Source of the DNA: Hyphomicrobiaceae bacterium
Lineage (GTDB): Bacteria; Pseudomonadota; Alphaproteobacteria; Rhizobiales; Hyphomicrobiaceae
Direction of reading: 5' to 3'
DNA: 18,216 bases
NCBI GenBank assembly: GCA_013214245.1
Contig: JABSQE010000019.1
Location: 1-18,216, forward strand
Shown: in pieces, positions 1 through 7,341 of the stretch
Position numbering within the stretch: the stretch's first letter is position 1
Layout of the letters: every line of letters starts with the position of its first letter
Made by a program: the position numbers and the translations under genes
The notes under the pieces: model-generated
The model's database searches: none
Told to the model about the DNA's origin: nothing
Seen by the model: only the letters and a program-made list of their open reading frames with translations

Positions 1-218
1 GCATTTCCACCTTCAAAGATCTTATCTTGACGCCACGGTAATTCCAAATCAACAACTTTAGTCATTGGATTAATATCGCATGTATCGACTGCATCAAGCT
101 GCTCAACCCAAGATAATATCCTAGATAATTTAAGCTGAATATCTTTGATTTCTTCTTCTGCAATTTTAATGCGAGCTAGATGTGAAATGCGTCTCACAGT
201 TCCCTTCTCAATTTCCAT
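1..218 (-). CDS. gatC: GatC, Asp-tRNA(Asn)/Glu-tRNA(Gln) amidotransferase subunit C (partial, 3' end outside window)
   Basis: The reading frame starts at the ATG at 218 on the minus strand and runs off the left edge after 72 codons; the family is usually about 95 residues, so roughly the last quarter is missing. The N-terminus reads MEIEKGTVRRISHLARIKI, the typical GatC opening, and the visible end (LPWRQDKIFEGG) matches the conserved 'R.D.v.eGG' part of the family. GatC is the small subunit that stabilises GatA in the GatCAB complex, which amidates mischarged Glu-tRNA(Gln) or Asp-tRNA(Asn) in the cytoplasm. A GAGGG Shine-Dalgarno-like sequence lies a few bases upstream of the start. gatA would be expected just outside the window on the same strand. 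The hydrolase gene lies upstream on the same strand, 125 bp away. Confidence 0.9.
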   Translation of the reverse strand, partial: MEIEKGTVRRISHLARIKIAEEEIKDIQLKLSRILSWVEQLDAVDTCDINPMTKVVDLELPWRQDKIFEGGN

Positions 219-343
219 AAGCCCTCACTTAAGAATTAAGCTGTTATATAAAAGAAAATAATATTATTTCACTATTTTTACTTTTTTTAAAGAAATTTAT
301 AAATAGAGCATAATGACTACTCAAATATCTTTAATACTCTAAA

Positions 344-1033
344 CTACAGATCAACGGCCACGCCTAGCTGAGGAATAACAACATTGCGACCGTCCATATG
401 AGATACAAACACATCAGCATTTTGATCTAAATTCTGAAAGGTACCAAAATGACAAGGAATAACCTTTTTAAAATCAAAGAATTCTTTGCAGGCGTAAGCT
501 GCTGTTTGCGCGCCCATAGTAAACCTATCACCAATAGGAACAATTCCAATATCTGGTTTATACAAAGTTTGTATTAATTTCATATCCGAAAAAGCATCGG
601 TATCACCCATGTGATAAAGAGTGGTGCCGCCATGTTCTTCTAATATTACACCACAAGCTGTGCCAAGATAAGCACCATTTGATGATGACGAATGCTGAGC
701 ATGGGTTAAAGCTAGTGAAAAGAATTCTGTATTTACTCTACCGCCCTGCCCCATAGGTTCCAGCTTTTTAACCCCTTTCGAACCGAGAAAAAGTGCTAAC
801 TCATAAGCTGCAAAAACTACTGCCTGGTTAATTGATGCAATCTCAACCGTATCACCCAGATGGTCATCGTGACCGTGAGTAAGGGCAATGTGAGTTGTGT
901 CTGCAACAGCAGATATCCAATTAATTCCAGAGTCCTCGAAGGACGGGTTACCCTTTAAAAAAGGATCTATTAGTACAACACTATCTGCAATTTCTACACG
1001 AAACGTTGAATGTCCATACCATGTCAGTTTCAT
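344..1033 (-). CDS. UPF0173-family metal-dependent hydrolase (metallo-beta-lactamase fold)
   Basis: A 229-residue protein opening MKLTWYGHSTFRVE, the characteristic start of the UPF0173 family. The metal-binding HxHxDH signature is at residues 53-58 (HGHDDH). Further candidate ligands are H111/H114, D144 in the GDTD motif and H195 near 'IPCHFGTF', so all expected metal ligands are present and the length is normal. The start was placed at the ATG at 1033 because AAGGA lies 9 bases upstream; a TTG two codons earlier is only 3 bases from that AAGGA. The family is a zinc-type hydrolase of unknown physiological substrate, presumably cytoplasmic since no signal peptide is visible. In alphaproteobacteria it is often found next to gatCA, as here. 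Confidence 0.9.
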   Translation of the reverse strand: MKLTWYGHSTFRVEIADSVVLIDPFLKGNPSFEDSGINWISAVADTTHIALTHGHDDHLGDTVEIASINQAVVFAAYELALFLGSKGVKKLEPMGQGGRVNTEFFSLALTHAQHSSSSNGAYLGTACGVILEEHGGTTLYHMGDTDAFSDMKLIQTLYKPDIGIVPIGDRFTMGAQTAAYACKEFFDFKKVIPCHFGTFQNLDQNADVFVSHMDGRNVVIPQLGVAVDL

Positions 1034-1039
1034 CCGCAA

Positions 1040-1597
1040 ATATCCTTGTTATAAGTTAATACTAAGCATATAATTTTAACTTACTAGCACAAGAAATAAA
1101 AGTAGATATGATATAAGTTTTTAAAGCACACATATTCTTTCTGGAATACCTAGAAGTCGAAGCTATTTTATTTCTCATTACTGTCTAGTTTAAGATAATT
1201 GTAAATTAACAATAAATTACTTATTATTCGCTTATGTGTAATCGTTAGGTTAAACTTTACTTAACCGCCAATAGAATTCTAATGTTATCCTAGTCCGATA
1301 TTTATAATTGCTAAACCAAACGTTAACTTATTCATATTTATCAATGTAAAGTGTGAGTAGGTTATGTCTCATGAGTTACAACCAAACATTCTACTTAAAT
1401 AGTATCTCCACTAATCTTAAATGTGATGAAATGTGTACTTTAAAAAACACCATTTCAAAAAAGATTGAAGTATTTTATATAAATTAATACACAAGACGAT
1501 AAATCTACAGCAAAACATACATTCAATACTTCTTTGATTTTAAAAAAAAATTCCAGTTGCATGCAGAGTCAGTGAGAGTATAATAAAAAATCTATGA
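1040..1597. other. Intergenic spacer, no gene recognised
   Basis: This stretch of about 560 bp lies between the divergent hydrolase gene and rplM. I see no reading frame with family similarity and no decayed gene. It holds a 7-bp inverted repeat (TGAAATG at 1427-1433 with CATTTCA at 1451-1457), a more distant 8-bp pair (GAAGTATT with AATACTTC near 1468 and 1525), and the rplM promoter at its right end. Confidence 0.5.
1557..1584 (+). promoter_or_regulatory. Sigma-70-like promoter for rplM-rpsI
   Basis: TTGCAT at 1557-1562 and a perfect TATAAT at 1579-1584 are separated by 16 bases. The predicted transcription start near 1591 would give a leader of about 40 nt before the rplM ATG. This is the only consensus -10 hexamer with a fitting -35 that I found directly ahead of a gene in the window, which suits a strongly expressed ribosomal operon. 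Confidence 0.6.
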
Positions 1598-1630
1598 TTG
1601 TATCATAAACAAACTATCAGGGTAACAACG

Positions 1631-2092
1631 ATGAGAACATATTCAGCTAAACCTGGCGAAATTGACAAAGATTGGATTTTAATTGACGCTCATGGCTTGG
1701 TAGTAGGGCGCCTAGCATCAATAATAGCAACTCGCTTACGTGGCAAGCATAAACCAACTTTTACACCTCATGTTGACATGGGAGACAACGTAATAGTGAT
1801 AAATGCAGAAAGAGTTGTATTTTCAGGAAAAAAATACAACGAAAAAAAATATTATCATCATACCGGATACCCTGGCGGGATTAAGGAGCAAACTCCTAAA
1901 ATGATTATCGAAGGTAGATTTCCTGAACGCGTTGTCATGAAGGCTGTTGAGCGCATGTTAAATAAAAGCAAATTGCGTAAACGCCTTCTACGAAACCTTC
2001 GCATTTACAAGGGAACGGAGCATCCTCATAGTGCTCAAAACCCGAAGCAACTTGACGTCGTAGCTATGAACAAAAAAAATACAAGGGCTTAA
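1631..2092 (+). CDS. rplM: 50S ribosomal protein L13
   Basis: A 153-residue protein opening MRTYSAKPGEIDKDWILIDA, which matches the alphaproteobacterial L13 start; residues such as GRLAS, 'LRGKHKPTFTPH' and the 'GD.V.viNAE' block are all in place and the length is normal. The start is the ATG at 1631, with AGGG at 1619-1622 eight bases upstream, rather than an ATG 11 codons earlier that would add a non-family extension. L13 is an early-assembling protein of the large subunit that binds 23S rRNA. It is followed after 4 bases by rpsI, the universal L13-S9 pair, and transcription probably starts at the promoter at 1557-1584. Confidence 0.97.
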   Translation: MRTYSAKPGEIDKDWILIDAHGLVVGRLASIIATRLRGKHKPTFTPHVDMGDNVIVINAERVVFSGKKYNEKKYYHHTGYPGGIKEQTPKMIIEGRFPERVVMKAVERMLNKSKLRKRLLRNLRIYKGTEHPHSAQNPKQLDVVAMNKKNTRA

Positions 2093-2096
2093 TGAT

Positions 2097-2555
2097 ATGA
2101 AAGATGAATTAGAAGATTTAAAATCCAATTCTGTCAATACCCAAGATTACATTCAGAAAATAGATAGCCTTGGTCGTTCTTACGCGACGGGCAAGCGTAA
2201 AGACGCCATTGCTCGTGTTTGGCTCAAGCCTGGTGACGGTCGTATAAGAGTGAACAACAAAAATTTCAGCTCCTATTTTGCCCGGCCGGTTCTACAAATG
2301 CTACTCAAACAGCCTCTTGAGTTGGTTGGTCGATCAGATCAGTTCGATATTGTAGCTACTGTAAAAGGTGGCGGACTTTCTGGTCAAGCCGGAGCAGTAC
2401 GTCACGGTATTTCTAGAGCTCTTACTCACTTTGAGCCGGAGCTGCGTGCAGAACTTAAAAAAAATGGTTTTCTAACACGTGACAGCCGGACAGTTGAACG
2501 AAAGAAATACGGTCGTAAAAAAGCTCGCCGTAGTTTCCAGTTCTCGAAACGATAA
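2097..2555 (+). CDS. rpsI: 30S ribosomal protein S9
   Basis: A 152-residue protein with the S9 hallmarks: ATGKRKDAIARVWLKPG from about residue 30, the 'GGG.SGQAGAVRHGI' block in the middle, and the conserved C-terminal tail ending FQFSKR, whose last residues reach the P-site tRNA in the small subunit. The acidic N-terminal extension of about 25 residues is common in alphaproteobacteria. AAGGG at 2083-2087 is a suitable ribosome-binding site, 9 bases before the ATG. The gene lies 4 bases after rplM and must be co-transcribed with it. Confidence 0.97.
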   Translation: MKDELEDLKSNSVNTQDYIQKIDSLGRSYATGKRKDAIARVWLKPGDGRIRVNNKNFSSYFARPVLQMLLKQPLELVGRSDQFDIVATVKGGGLSGQAGAVRHGISRALTHFEPELRAELKKNGFLTRDSRTVERKKYGRKKARRSFQFSKR

Positions 2556-2657
2556 ATTTCAAGTTACAATGTATCGAATGACGTCTAGTCTAACAAAATT
2601 TATTCTATATTCTAAGTCTGCTTACGCTACTTTGCAGGGACTCGTGCTTACACATTT

Positions 2658-2680
2658 ACTGAAAAATATTTCAGTTTTTA
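2658..2680 (+). terminator. Possible intrinsic terminator of rplM-rpsI
   Basis: A 7-bp perfect stem (ACTGAAA, loop AATA, TTTCAGT) runs directly into TTTTTA. It lies about 100 bp downstream of the rpsI stop on the same strand. The stem is AT-rich and therefore weak, but the uninterrupted T run fits a Rho-independent terminator. Confidence 0.45.
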
Positions 2681-2682
2681 TA

Positions 2683-2703
2683 TCCCCTGGAAATACCAGG
2701 GGA
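2683..2703. repeat. GC-rich perfect hairpin
   Basis: TCCCCTGG at 2683-2690 pairs with CCAGGGGA at 2696-2703 across the loop AAATA, an 8-bp perfect stem that is conspicuously GC-rich for its surroundings. No T run follows on either strand, so it is not a canonical terminator. It lies 3 bp after the preceding hairpin-plus-T structure. Confidence 0.6.
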
Positions 2704-2734
2704 ATAGATTCTAACGGTATATCAATTATGGTAG

Positions 2735-2753
2735 ATCGAAACGGGTGTTCGAT
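2735..2753. repeat. Third hairpin of the rpsI 3' cluster
   Basis: ATCGAA at 2735-2740 pairs with TTCGAT at 2748-2753 across a 7-base loop. Together with the hairpins at 2658 and 2683 it makes three perfect stems in under 100 bp. A 9-bp direct repeat, ATAGATTCT, occurs at 2704-2712 and again at 2752-2760, bracketing this last hairpin. Confidence 0.45.
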
Positions 2754-2861
2754 AGATTCTTAGCACTATTTAAATAATGTACTTCTACTTTTAAAAAAAA
2801 TTATTTTGCTGAAAATAAATTATAAGTAAACATTTTGTAATTTTAAATTTTAAGTATTTTA

Positions 2862-2884
2862 TTTTAGTCTTACTTAGACTAGAA
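2862..2884. repeat. Hairpin with AGTCT stem (first of a similar pair)
   Basis: TAGTCT and AGACTA pair around TACTT; outer bases extend the stem to about 9 bp with one G-T pair. A very similar hairpin occurs at 3260-3277. The stretch 2761-3320 around the two hairpins is otherwise extremely AT-rich, with no gene recognised. Confidence 0.45.
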
Positions 2885-3259
2885 CATTTTCTACATGTAA
2901 AAAGTCAATTAACTATGCCTTCTATAAATTAAGCTCAACTATATCTTTGAAATAATAATTCTTTGTCTTTTTCAGGATAATTGTTTTACTTTGCTATTAG
3001 TTAAGCAACGACGCTAGTGTGACCTGGTACAATCTTTGTAAATTAGCTTCATTAGATTTCTAAAATAAAGTTAATAAATTCTATTATATAAAATAGTAAA
3101 AAAAAAGATCCGATCACATTCATCAAATAATTTTTAATGATTATGGTCTAAGCATTGTATAAAATTATGAAATAATTCTATATTCGCAATACATTTACGG
3201 TGAATTTTGAAATAAATATAAGGAAATATAAACTTCTTAAAACTACTAGCAGCATAATC

Positions 3260-3277
3260 TCAGTCTTACTAGACTGA
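3260..3277. repeat. Hairpin with AGTCT stem (second of a similar pair)
   Basis: TCAGTCT and AGACTGA form a 7-bp perfect stem around TACT, nearly the same core as the hairpin at 2862-2884. It is followed at once by another short inverted repeat (AAATCT at 3277-3282 with AGATTT at 3292-3297). Confidence 0.45.
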
Positions 3278-3320
3278 AATCTAAACCCTTCAGATTTACT
3301 ATCTCTGATTCCAGATTAAA

Positions 3321-3468
3321 TCCTTAACTATCATAGGGATAAAATAACTATACACCGGCTTAAAAGTTAATCTTTAGAAATGGTTTCCTTCATCCAATTT
3401 TAAATTTAAAACAATACTCAAATTTAAACCGTTTGAAGAGTAACAATTTTAATAGGATAAGTATATGA
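3321..3468 (+). pseudogene. secB: Possible decayed 3' end of secB
   Basis: Two stretches read like worn SecB segments in the right order. From 3324 the frame gives L-T-I-I-G-I-K-stop-L-Y-T, which lines up with the family block LLIECPRLLFP. From 3379 another frame gives R-N-G-F-L-H-P-I-L-N followed by Y..L.R and a TGA at 3466-3468; this resembles the conserved C-terminal 'RDGGFPPLxLDPIDFxxLYR' with matching spacing from F to F/Y. About 14 bases would have been lost between the two blocks. As I recall, secB is a frequent neighbour of dnaQ and converges with it in alphaproteobacteria, which fits the strand here. SecB is the cytosolic export chaperone. Similarity is weak and partly guided by synteny, so this is tentative. 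Confidence 0.3.
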
Positions 3469-3508
3469 TGAGAAATATTATAGATGTCTATGATGTGTTT
3501 AATCCTTA

Positions 3509-4210
3509 CTAAAGGCGCGTCTTCCAAAGAGCTGATACACCTAGAGTTTCAATAAAATCTGAGTGCTTCTTTATATCTTCTTCAGATAAGCGGTTTAAAA
3601 GTGGCCTAGGTCTAATTTTTTTTTCAAAATATAGTTTATTTAAAGTTCTAGATCGTGAAAAATTATCATTTTCTTCTCCGAATCCCAAAACAGCTTGACG
3701 CTCACCCAATAATTCAACATAAACTTCAGCAAGAAGCAATGAATCAACTATAGCGCTATGTTTATTTCTTTTCGAATTATTTATACCATAACGACGGCAC
3801 AGTGCGTCTAAACTATTTGGGCCTCCCGGATGTTTACGTCGCGCAAGTGCTAGCGTATCTATAACACGATCCATAGTAATTGGTACCATCTCCAAACTAG
3901 TAAGCTCAGAATTGATAAAACCAATATCGAAGTTCGCGTTATGAATTACCAACGGAGAAACTCCGATAAACTCTAAAAAACTTCCTATAATATCTTTGAA
4001 AAATGGTTTGTTATGAAGAAATGCATCTGATATGCCATGCACGGCTACAGCATCAGGATGTACCTTGCGACCATCAGGATTAATAAATGTGTGATATTCT
4101 ACACCCGTTGGTATACGGTTTACAATTTCCACACACCCAAGCTCAATAAGACGATCACCATTTTTAAAATCTAAACCTGTTGTTTCAGTATCCATAACAA
4201 CTTCGCGCAT
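3509..4210 (-). CDS. dnaQ: DNA polymerase III epsilon subunit (3'-5' proofreading exonuclease)
   Basis: A 233-residue DnaQ-family exonuclease. ExoI is DTETTG with D7 and E9, ExoII is HNANFDIGF with D95, and ExoIII-epsilon is HSAIVDSLLLAEVY with H151 and D156, so all five DEDDh catalytic residues are present. The C-terminal tail (RPRPLL near 201-205, ALW near 227-229) is the segment that in this class contacts the polymerase alpha subunit. The start ATG at 4210 follows the coaE stop by a single base (TGA-G-ATG), implying one transcript and translational coupling. Proofreading thus seems intact despite visible gene decay nearby. Confidence 0.95.
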   Translation of the reverse strand: MREVVMDTETTGLDFKNGDRLIELGCVEIVNRIPTGVEYHTFINPDGRKVHPDAVAVHGISDAFLHNKPFFKDIIGSFLEFIGVSPLVIHNANFDIGFINSELTSLEMVPITMDRVIDTLALARRKHPGGPNSLDALCRRYGINNSKRNKHSAIVDSLLLAEVYVELLGERQAVLGFGEENDNFSRSRTLNKLYFEKKIRPRPLLNRLSEEDIKKHSDFIETLGVSALWKTRL

Positions 4211-4211
4211 C

Positions 4212-4874
4212 TCATAATTCCGAAAAATTAAATGTATGTGTAAAAGATTGTTTCACTTCTGGGTTCCAAAATAGATTGTAAGCAATACCATTTCTTATCT
4301 TTAAAGATTGAATTATAGAATCAACTTGTGCATAACTGTTATAAATGGATTGTCCTGTATCAACTATAAAGTCTGCTCTTCTTTTTTTTTCGTCATCAGA
4401 AAATTGGCGTGAAATAATTTGTTGAAATTTAAATACTGACATTTTGTTACGTTGCAACACGCGGGCTTTTTGAATATTATAGGACGCAGATACAACCAAA
4501 TTTACATCACATTTCGCATCGCAGTTTGTCTCAAACAATAATGGAACCTCTAAAACTACCATTTTTGAGCCACTTTTAAATTGACGGTTTATAAAATCAT
4601 ACTTTCTTTTGTATACCAATGGATAAACTATACTTTGCAGCTTTTCAAAACCATTGTCATTTGCCATTAGTTCCTGACTAAGTAAATCCCTGTCTACTTT
4701 CGCATTTCGAATTGTCTCTGGAAACGCGCTTTCAATCAACTTAACAGCTTCAGACTCATATAAGTCATGTACGATCTCGTCCGAATTAAAGACAGGTATA
4801 TTAAAGCTTCGGAACCTGTTAGCTATTGTTGATTTTCCCATACCTATGGAACCTGTTAGGCCAATTAACATCAT
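4212..4874 (-). CDS. coaE: Dephospho-CoA kinase
   Basis: A 220-residue P-loop kinase opening MMLIGLTGSIGMGKST, with the Walker A motif (GSIGMGKS) at residues 8-15. D32 in 'NSDEIVHDLY' and the LEVPLLFE block at 108-115 are family signatures. It catalyses the last step of coenzyme A synthesis, phosphorylation of the 3'-hydroxyl of dephospho-CoA, in the cytoplasm. The C-terminus is about 20 residues longer than typical. Two ATGs stand in tandem (4874 and 4871) and either could start; the upstream GAAAGA is a weak ribosome-binding site. In relatives aroE commonly sits between maf and coaE; here only 42 bp separate the maf remnant from coaE, so aroE is absent from this spot. Confidence 0.95.
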   Translation of the reverse strand: MMLIGLTGSIGMGKSTIANRFRSFNIPVFNSDEIVHDLYESEAVKLIESAFPETIRNAKVDRDLLSQELMANDNGFEKLQSIVYPLVYKRKYDFINRQFKSGSKMVVLEVPLLFETNCDAKCDVNLVVSASYNIQKARVLQRNKMSVFKFQQIISRQFSDDEKKRRADFIVDTGQSIYNSYAQVDSIIQSLKIRNGIAYNLFWNPEVKQSFTHTFNFSEL

Positions 4875-4916
4875 TGTGAATCTTTCGTTACTTAAAGCGA
4901 TTTGCTTTGTCTCAAA

Positions 4917-5520
4917 TTAGCCTGCTATTAAGCATTGCTCTCGTATGAAACTTAATAATGGTAATAGTGGCAAGCCGAGAACAGTAAAGTAATCACTTTT
5001 AATCTTTTCAATCAAATATGCACCGTTTCTTTCTATTTCATAGCAACAACACTAGTAGTAACCTCATTACCAACAACTTCAAAATAACGTTCAACAAATT
5101 CTGGTGAAAGTATCCTAAACCATACTTGCGCTATATCAATGTAAGATCAAACTATAAACCGCTCTATCGTTATAACTATTAAACTTTGTAGTGTATGCAT
5201 ATCACCACTTAATGAAAGCATATTTTACGTTATCTAAGCCAAATTATGTGGTTTGTTATAAATTATACCTATTAATTCTATAGTTTGGTCAGCGGCGATA
5301 GTAACTGACTTATTCTTGCTAAAGGCGACTTCTTCAGCCTTCACGTGCGCTAGAGTTTTAGCTAAAAATCCAGCATCAACGTTACTTTCGCTCTATAGCA
5401 ATAGGTTGCAAATAGATTCTTCGTTGATACGTGAAGGAATAACTGTGATTTTAAGTCCAACACCCTCAAGGAGAGGCGCTTACGAATCGGGCTGGATGAT
5501 TCAAGAATAATTGAATTAGT
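4917..5520 (-). pseudogene. maf: Decayed Maf-family nucleotide pyrophosphatase
   Basis: No intact frame exists, but minus-strand translation in shifting frames recovers a Maf protein from end to end. The start reads IILESSSPIRKR (family: LILASxSPRR). Next come an S-R-I-N-E-E block (family IDE), then AKTLAHVKAEEVA, AADQTIE and the NKPHNLA block (family ADTvV and gKP). The C-terminus is nearly perfect: YEIERNGAYLIEK, then DYFTVLGLPLLPLL and a TAA at 4917-4919. Inactivating changes include an early frameshift, an in-frame TAG at 5393-5395, TAG and TAA after the NKPHNLA block, and another frameshift before the C-terminus. Maf proteins hydrolyse non-canonical or modified nucleoside triphosphates. 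Position upstream of coaE-dnaQ matches the usual alphaproteobacterial order. Confidence 0.88.
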
Positions 5521-6285
5521 ATTGTAATACTCTAATTGACAAGTCACTTGGCTATTTACCACTGTATGATAATATGAGGCATTCATTTTGTCTGTATTAG
5601 AAGTTATGCTATTACCTGGTAAGGGATTCCAATCTTAAAAAAAGCATCAACACACAATCTTATTTAACAGATTTAAAACTACGAAACTCGTAGTTAACTA
5701 CTACATACAATTTTCAAGATCTGAACCGCATTAGAGCTTTTACATAATTTAATTTTCTCGTATACGATTGTATAAATATTTTTATAATGACGGCACGCTA
5801 AAGGTTGTATTTACAATTAATAATTATGACATACAGTAGATTTTTTATTAAATTTTAGCTTGAAATTACATCTTACAAAGCTGTTTATAACTTGTAATGT
5901 AATTGTATTTTGTTAAGACCTGTCAACAAACACGACATCCAAATTGATTGGAAGTAGAGCTTTTCGTAAAAAACTATAAAAGTAATCCACAATTTAACAT
6001 GAAATTATAGATCAATTAACAGTTTTCAAAAGCCATCATAATTAGAGTAAATTTAAAGTTCATTTATCAAGGTCTAATCAAAGCGTGCTACAACTGCAAG
6101 TCTATGAATTAGACTGGAATTTAGACAAATATTCTTTAGTCCGCACAAAAAATTAGTATTATTATCTGAAATGAGGTTACATAACGACATACTCTGCATA
6201 ATGTGTGGAAAAAAATTTAACTAACACTGTTCAAAAAGATAATAAAAAAATTAAAATAAAAATTAATTGGATTATATATTTTAGA
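5521..6285. other. Intergenic region, candidate replication origin (oriC)
   Basis: No gene is recognisable in this 765-bp AT-rich spacer between the divergent maf remnant and hemE. In Caulobacter and Rickettsia the chromosomal origin lies immediately upstream of hemE, so this is the expected site. Near-consensus DnaA boxes are TGTGGAAAA at 6204-6212 (its complement fits TTWTNCACA), TAATCCACA at 5983-5991 (one mismatch to TTATCCACA) and TGTTTATAA at 5882-5890 (two mismatches). Very AT-rich tracts at 5745-5800 and 5815-5870 could serve for unwinding. An 8-bp hairpin (arms 5677-5684 and 5688-5695) is also present. Box density is low and similar single boxes occur elsewhere by chance, so the call rests mostly on synteny. 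Confidence 0.42.
6204..6212 (-). promoter_or_regulatory. DnaA-box-like nonamer
   Basis: The minus-strand sequence TTTTCCACA satisfies the relaxed DnaA consensus TTWTNCACA. It lies 74 bp upstream of the hemE start, inside the candidate origin region. A single such match is expected now and then by chance; its position is what makes it worth noting. Confidence 0.35.
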
Positions 6286-7341
6286 ATGTTAAACCTTAAT
6301 AATGAGAGTTCGTCTGGTATTTTTCTAAATACCCTTTCAGGACAAAACACCCAAATAACGCCAATATGGCTCATGCGACAAGCAGGTCGATACTTACCGG
6401 AATATCGTAGCATTCGCATGCAGGCTAGTGGCTTTTTAAACCTCTGCTACACCCCGGATTTGGCAGTTGAAGTTACATTACAACCGATAAGACGTTATGA
6501 CTTTGACGCTGCGATTTTATTTTCAGATATATTGGTGGTTCCACACGCATTAGGACAACAAATCGAATTTGTTGAAGGTGACGGCCCAATTTTAGATCCA
6601 ATTCAAAATGCACATGATTTATCAAAGTTGAATTTGGACAGAGTCAATGATAAATTTTTAGTAATTTGTGAAACAGTAAAAAAAATTAGAAAAGCTTTAT
6701 CTAAAGAAAAGGCTTTAATTGGCTTTTGTGGTGCACCATGGACTGTAGCCACATACTCTATAGCCGGACGCAGTACTTTAGATCAGGCTCCAGCTCGACT
6801 GTTTGCATATAAGGATCCGCAAACTTTTGCTAGTTTAATTGATTTACTTACCGAAACGTCTATAAATTATTTATCACAACAAATAGAAGCTGGCGTTGAT
6901 GCAGTACAACTGTTTGACAGCTGGGCAGGTGTACTGCCGGATAAAGAATTTGACCGATGGGTTGTGCAACCTACTAAAAAAATAGTATCCACACTGAAAT
7001 CTCTTTATCCAAGCATTCCTATTATTGGTTTCCCGAAGGCTGCTGGTATAAAAACAATTCAATATGTCCTAGAGACAGGGGTACAAGCGCTCGGATGCGA
7101 CAGTAGCTTGCCATTGAGTTTTATGCGCAACAAACTAGCTAGTAAAAACATTGTGTTACAGGGCAATCTCGACCCCCTTCTTCTTGTTGCAGGTGGAAAG
7201 GCAATGGAGAATCGCATTAATCAAATTCTTGAAATAATGCGAGATAAACCTTTTATATTTAACCTCGGGCATGGCATCGTTCCTATGACACCACCCGAAA
7301 ATGTTGCTCATCTCGTTGAAACGGTTAGATCGTTTAAATAA
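6286..7341 (+). CDS. hemE: Uroporphyrinogen decarboxylase
   Basis: A 351-residue protein with the complete UroD signature. PIWLMRQAGRYLPEYR (residues 26-41) carries the substrate-binding arginines, FSDILVVPHALG holds the catalytic Asp at 81, GAPWTVATYSIAG includes Y157, FDSWAG has S212, and FNLGHGI has H329. It removes the four acetate carboxyls of uroporphyrinogen III to give coproporphyrinogen III in the cytoplasm. The start was placed at the ATG at 6286: an upstream in-frame GTG at 6205 would add 27 residues of lysine/asparagine/isoleucine-rich translation with no family counterpart and has no ribosome-binding site. The stop overlaps the hemJ start (TAATG), so the two haem genes are translationally coupled. 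Confidence 0.96.
   Translation: MLNLNNESSSGIFLNTLSGQNTQITPIWLMRQAGRYLPEYRSIRMQASGFLNLCYTPDLAVEVTLQPIRRYDFDAAILFSDILVVPHALGQQIEFVEGDGPILDPIQNAHDLSKLNLDRVNDKFLVICETVKKIRKALSKEKALIGFCGAPWTVATYSIAGRSTLDQAPARLFAYKDPQTFASLIDLLTETSINYLSQQIEAGVDAVQLFDSWAGVLPDKEFDRWVVQPTKKIVSTLKSLYPSIPIIGFPKAAGIKTIQYVLETGVQALGCDSSLPLSFMRNKLASKNIVLQGNLDPLLLVAGGKAMENRINQILEIMRDKPFIFNLGHGIVPMTPPENVAHLVETVRSFK

Noticed and set aside
2479..2763. 94-codon frame overlapping the rpsI 3' end
   Set aside because: It overlaps rpsI in another frame, then runs through three hairpins, and the translation resembles no family; it has no ribosome-binding site of its own.
3096..3120. Minus-strand T run after a GATCGGATC palindrome as dnaQ terminator
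   Set aside because: It lies about 400 bp beyond the dnaQ stop and the palindrome is too short to form a stable stem.
5316..5510. Plus-strand 64-codon frame
   Set aside because: It is the antisense of the maf pseudogene, whose minus-strand translation clearly matches a family.
5521..5830. Remnant of the pyruvate-phosphate dikinase regulator often found beyond maf
   Set aside because: A short P-V-I on the minus strand near 5790 was the only resemblance to that protein's C-terminus; nothing else aligned.
6205..6285. N-terminal extension of hemE from a GTG start
   Set aside because: The extra 27 residues are lysine/asparagine/isoleucine-rich translation of AT-rich DNA, with no counterpart in UroD and no ribosome-binding site.
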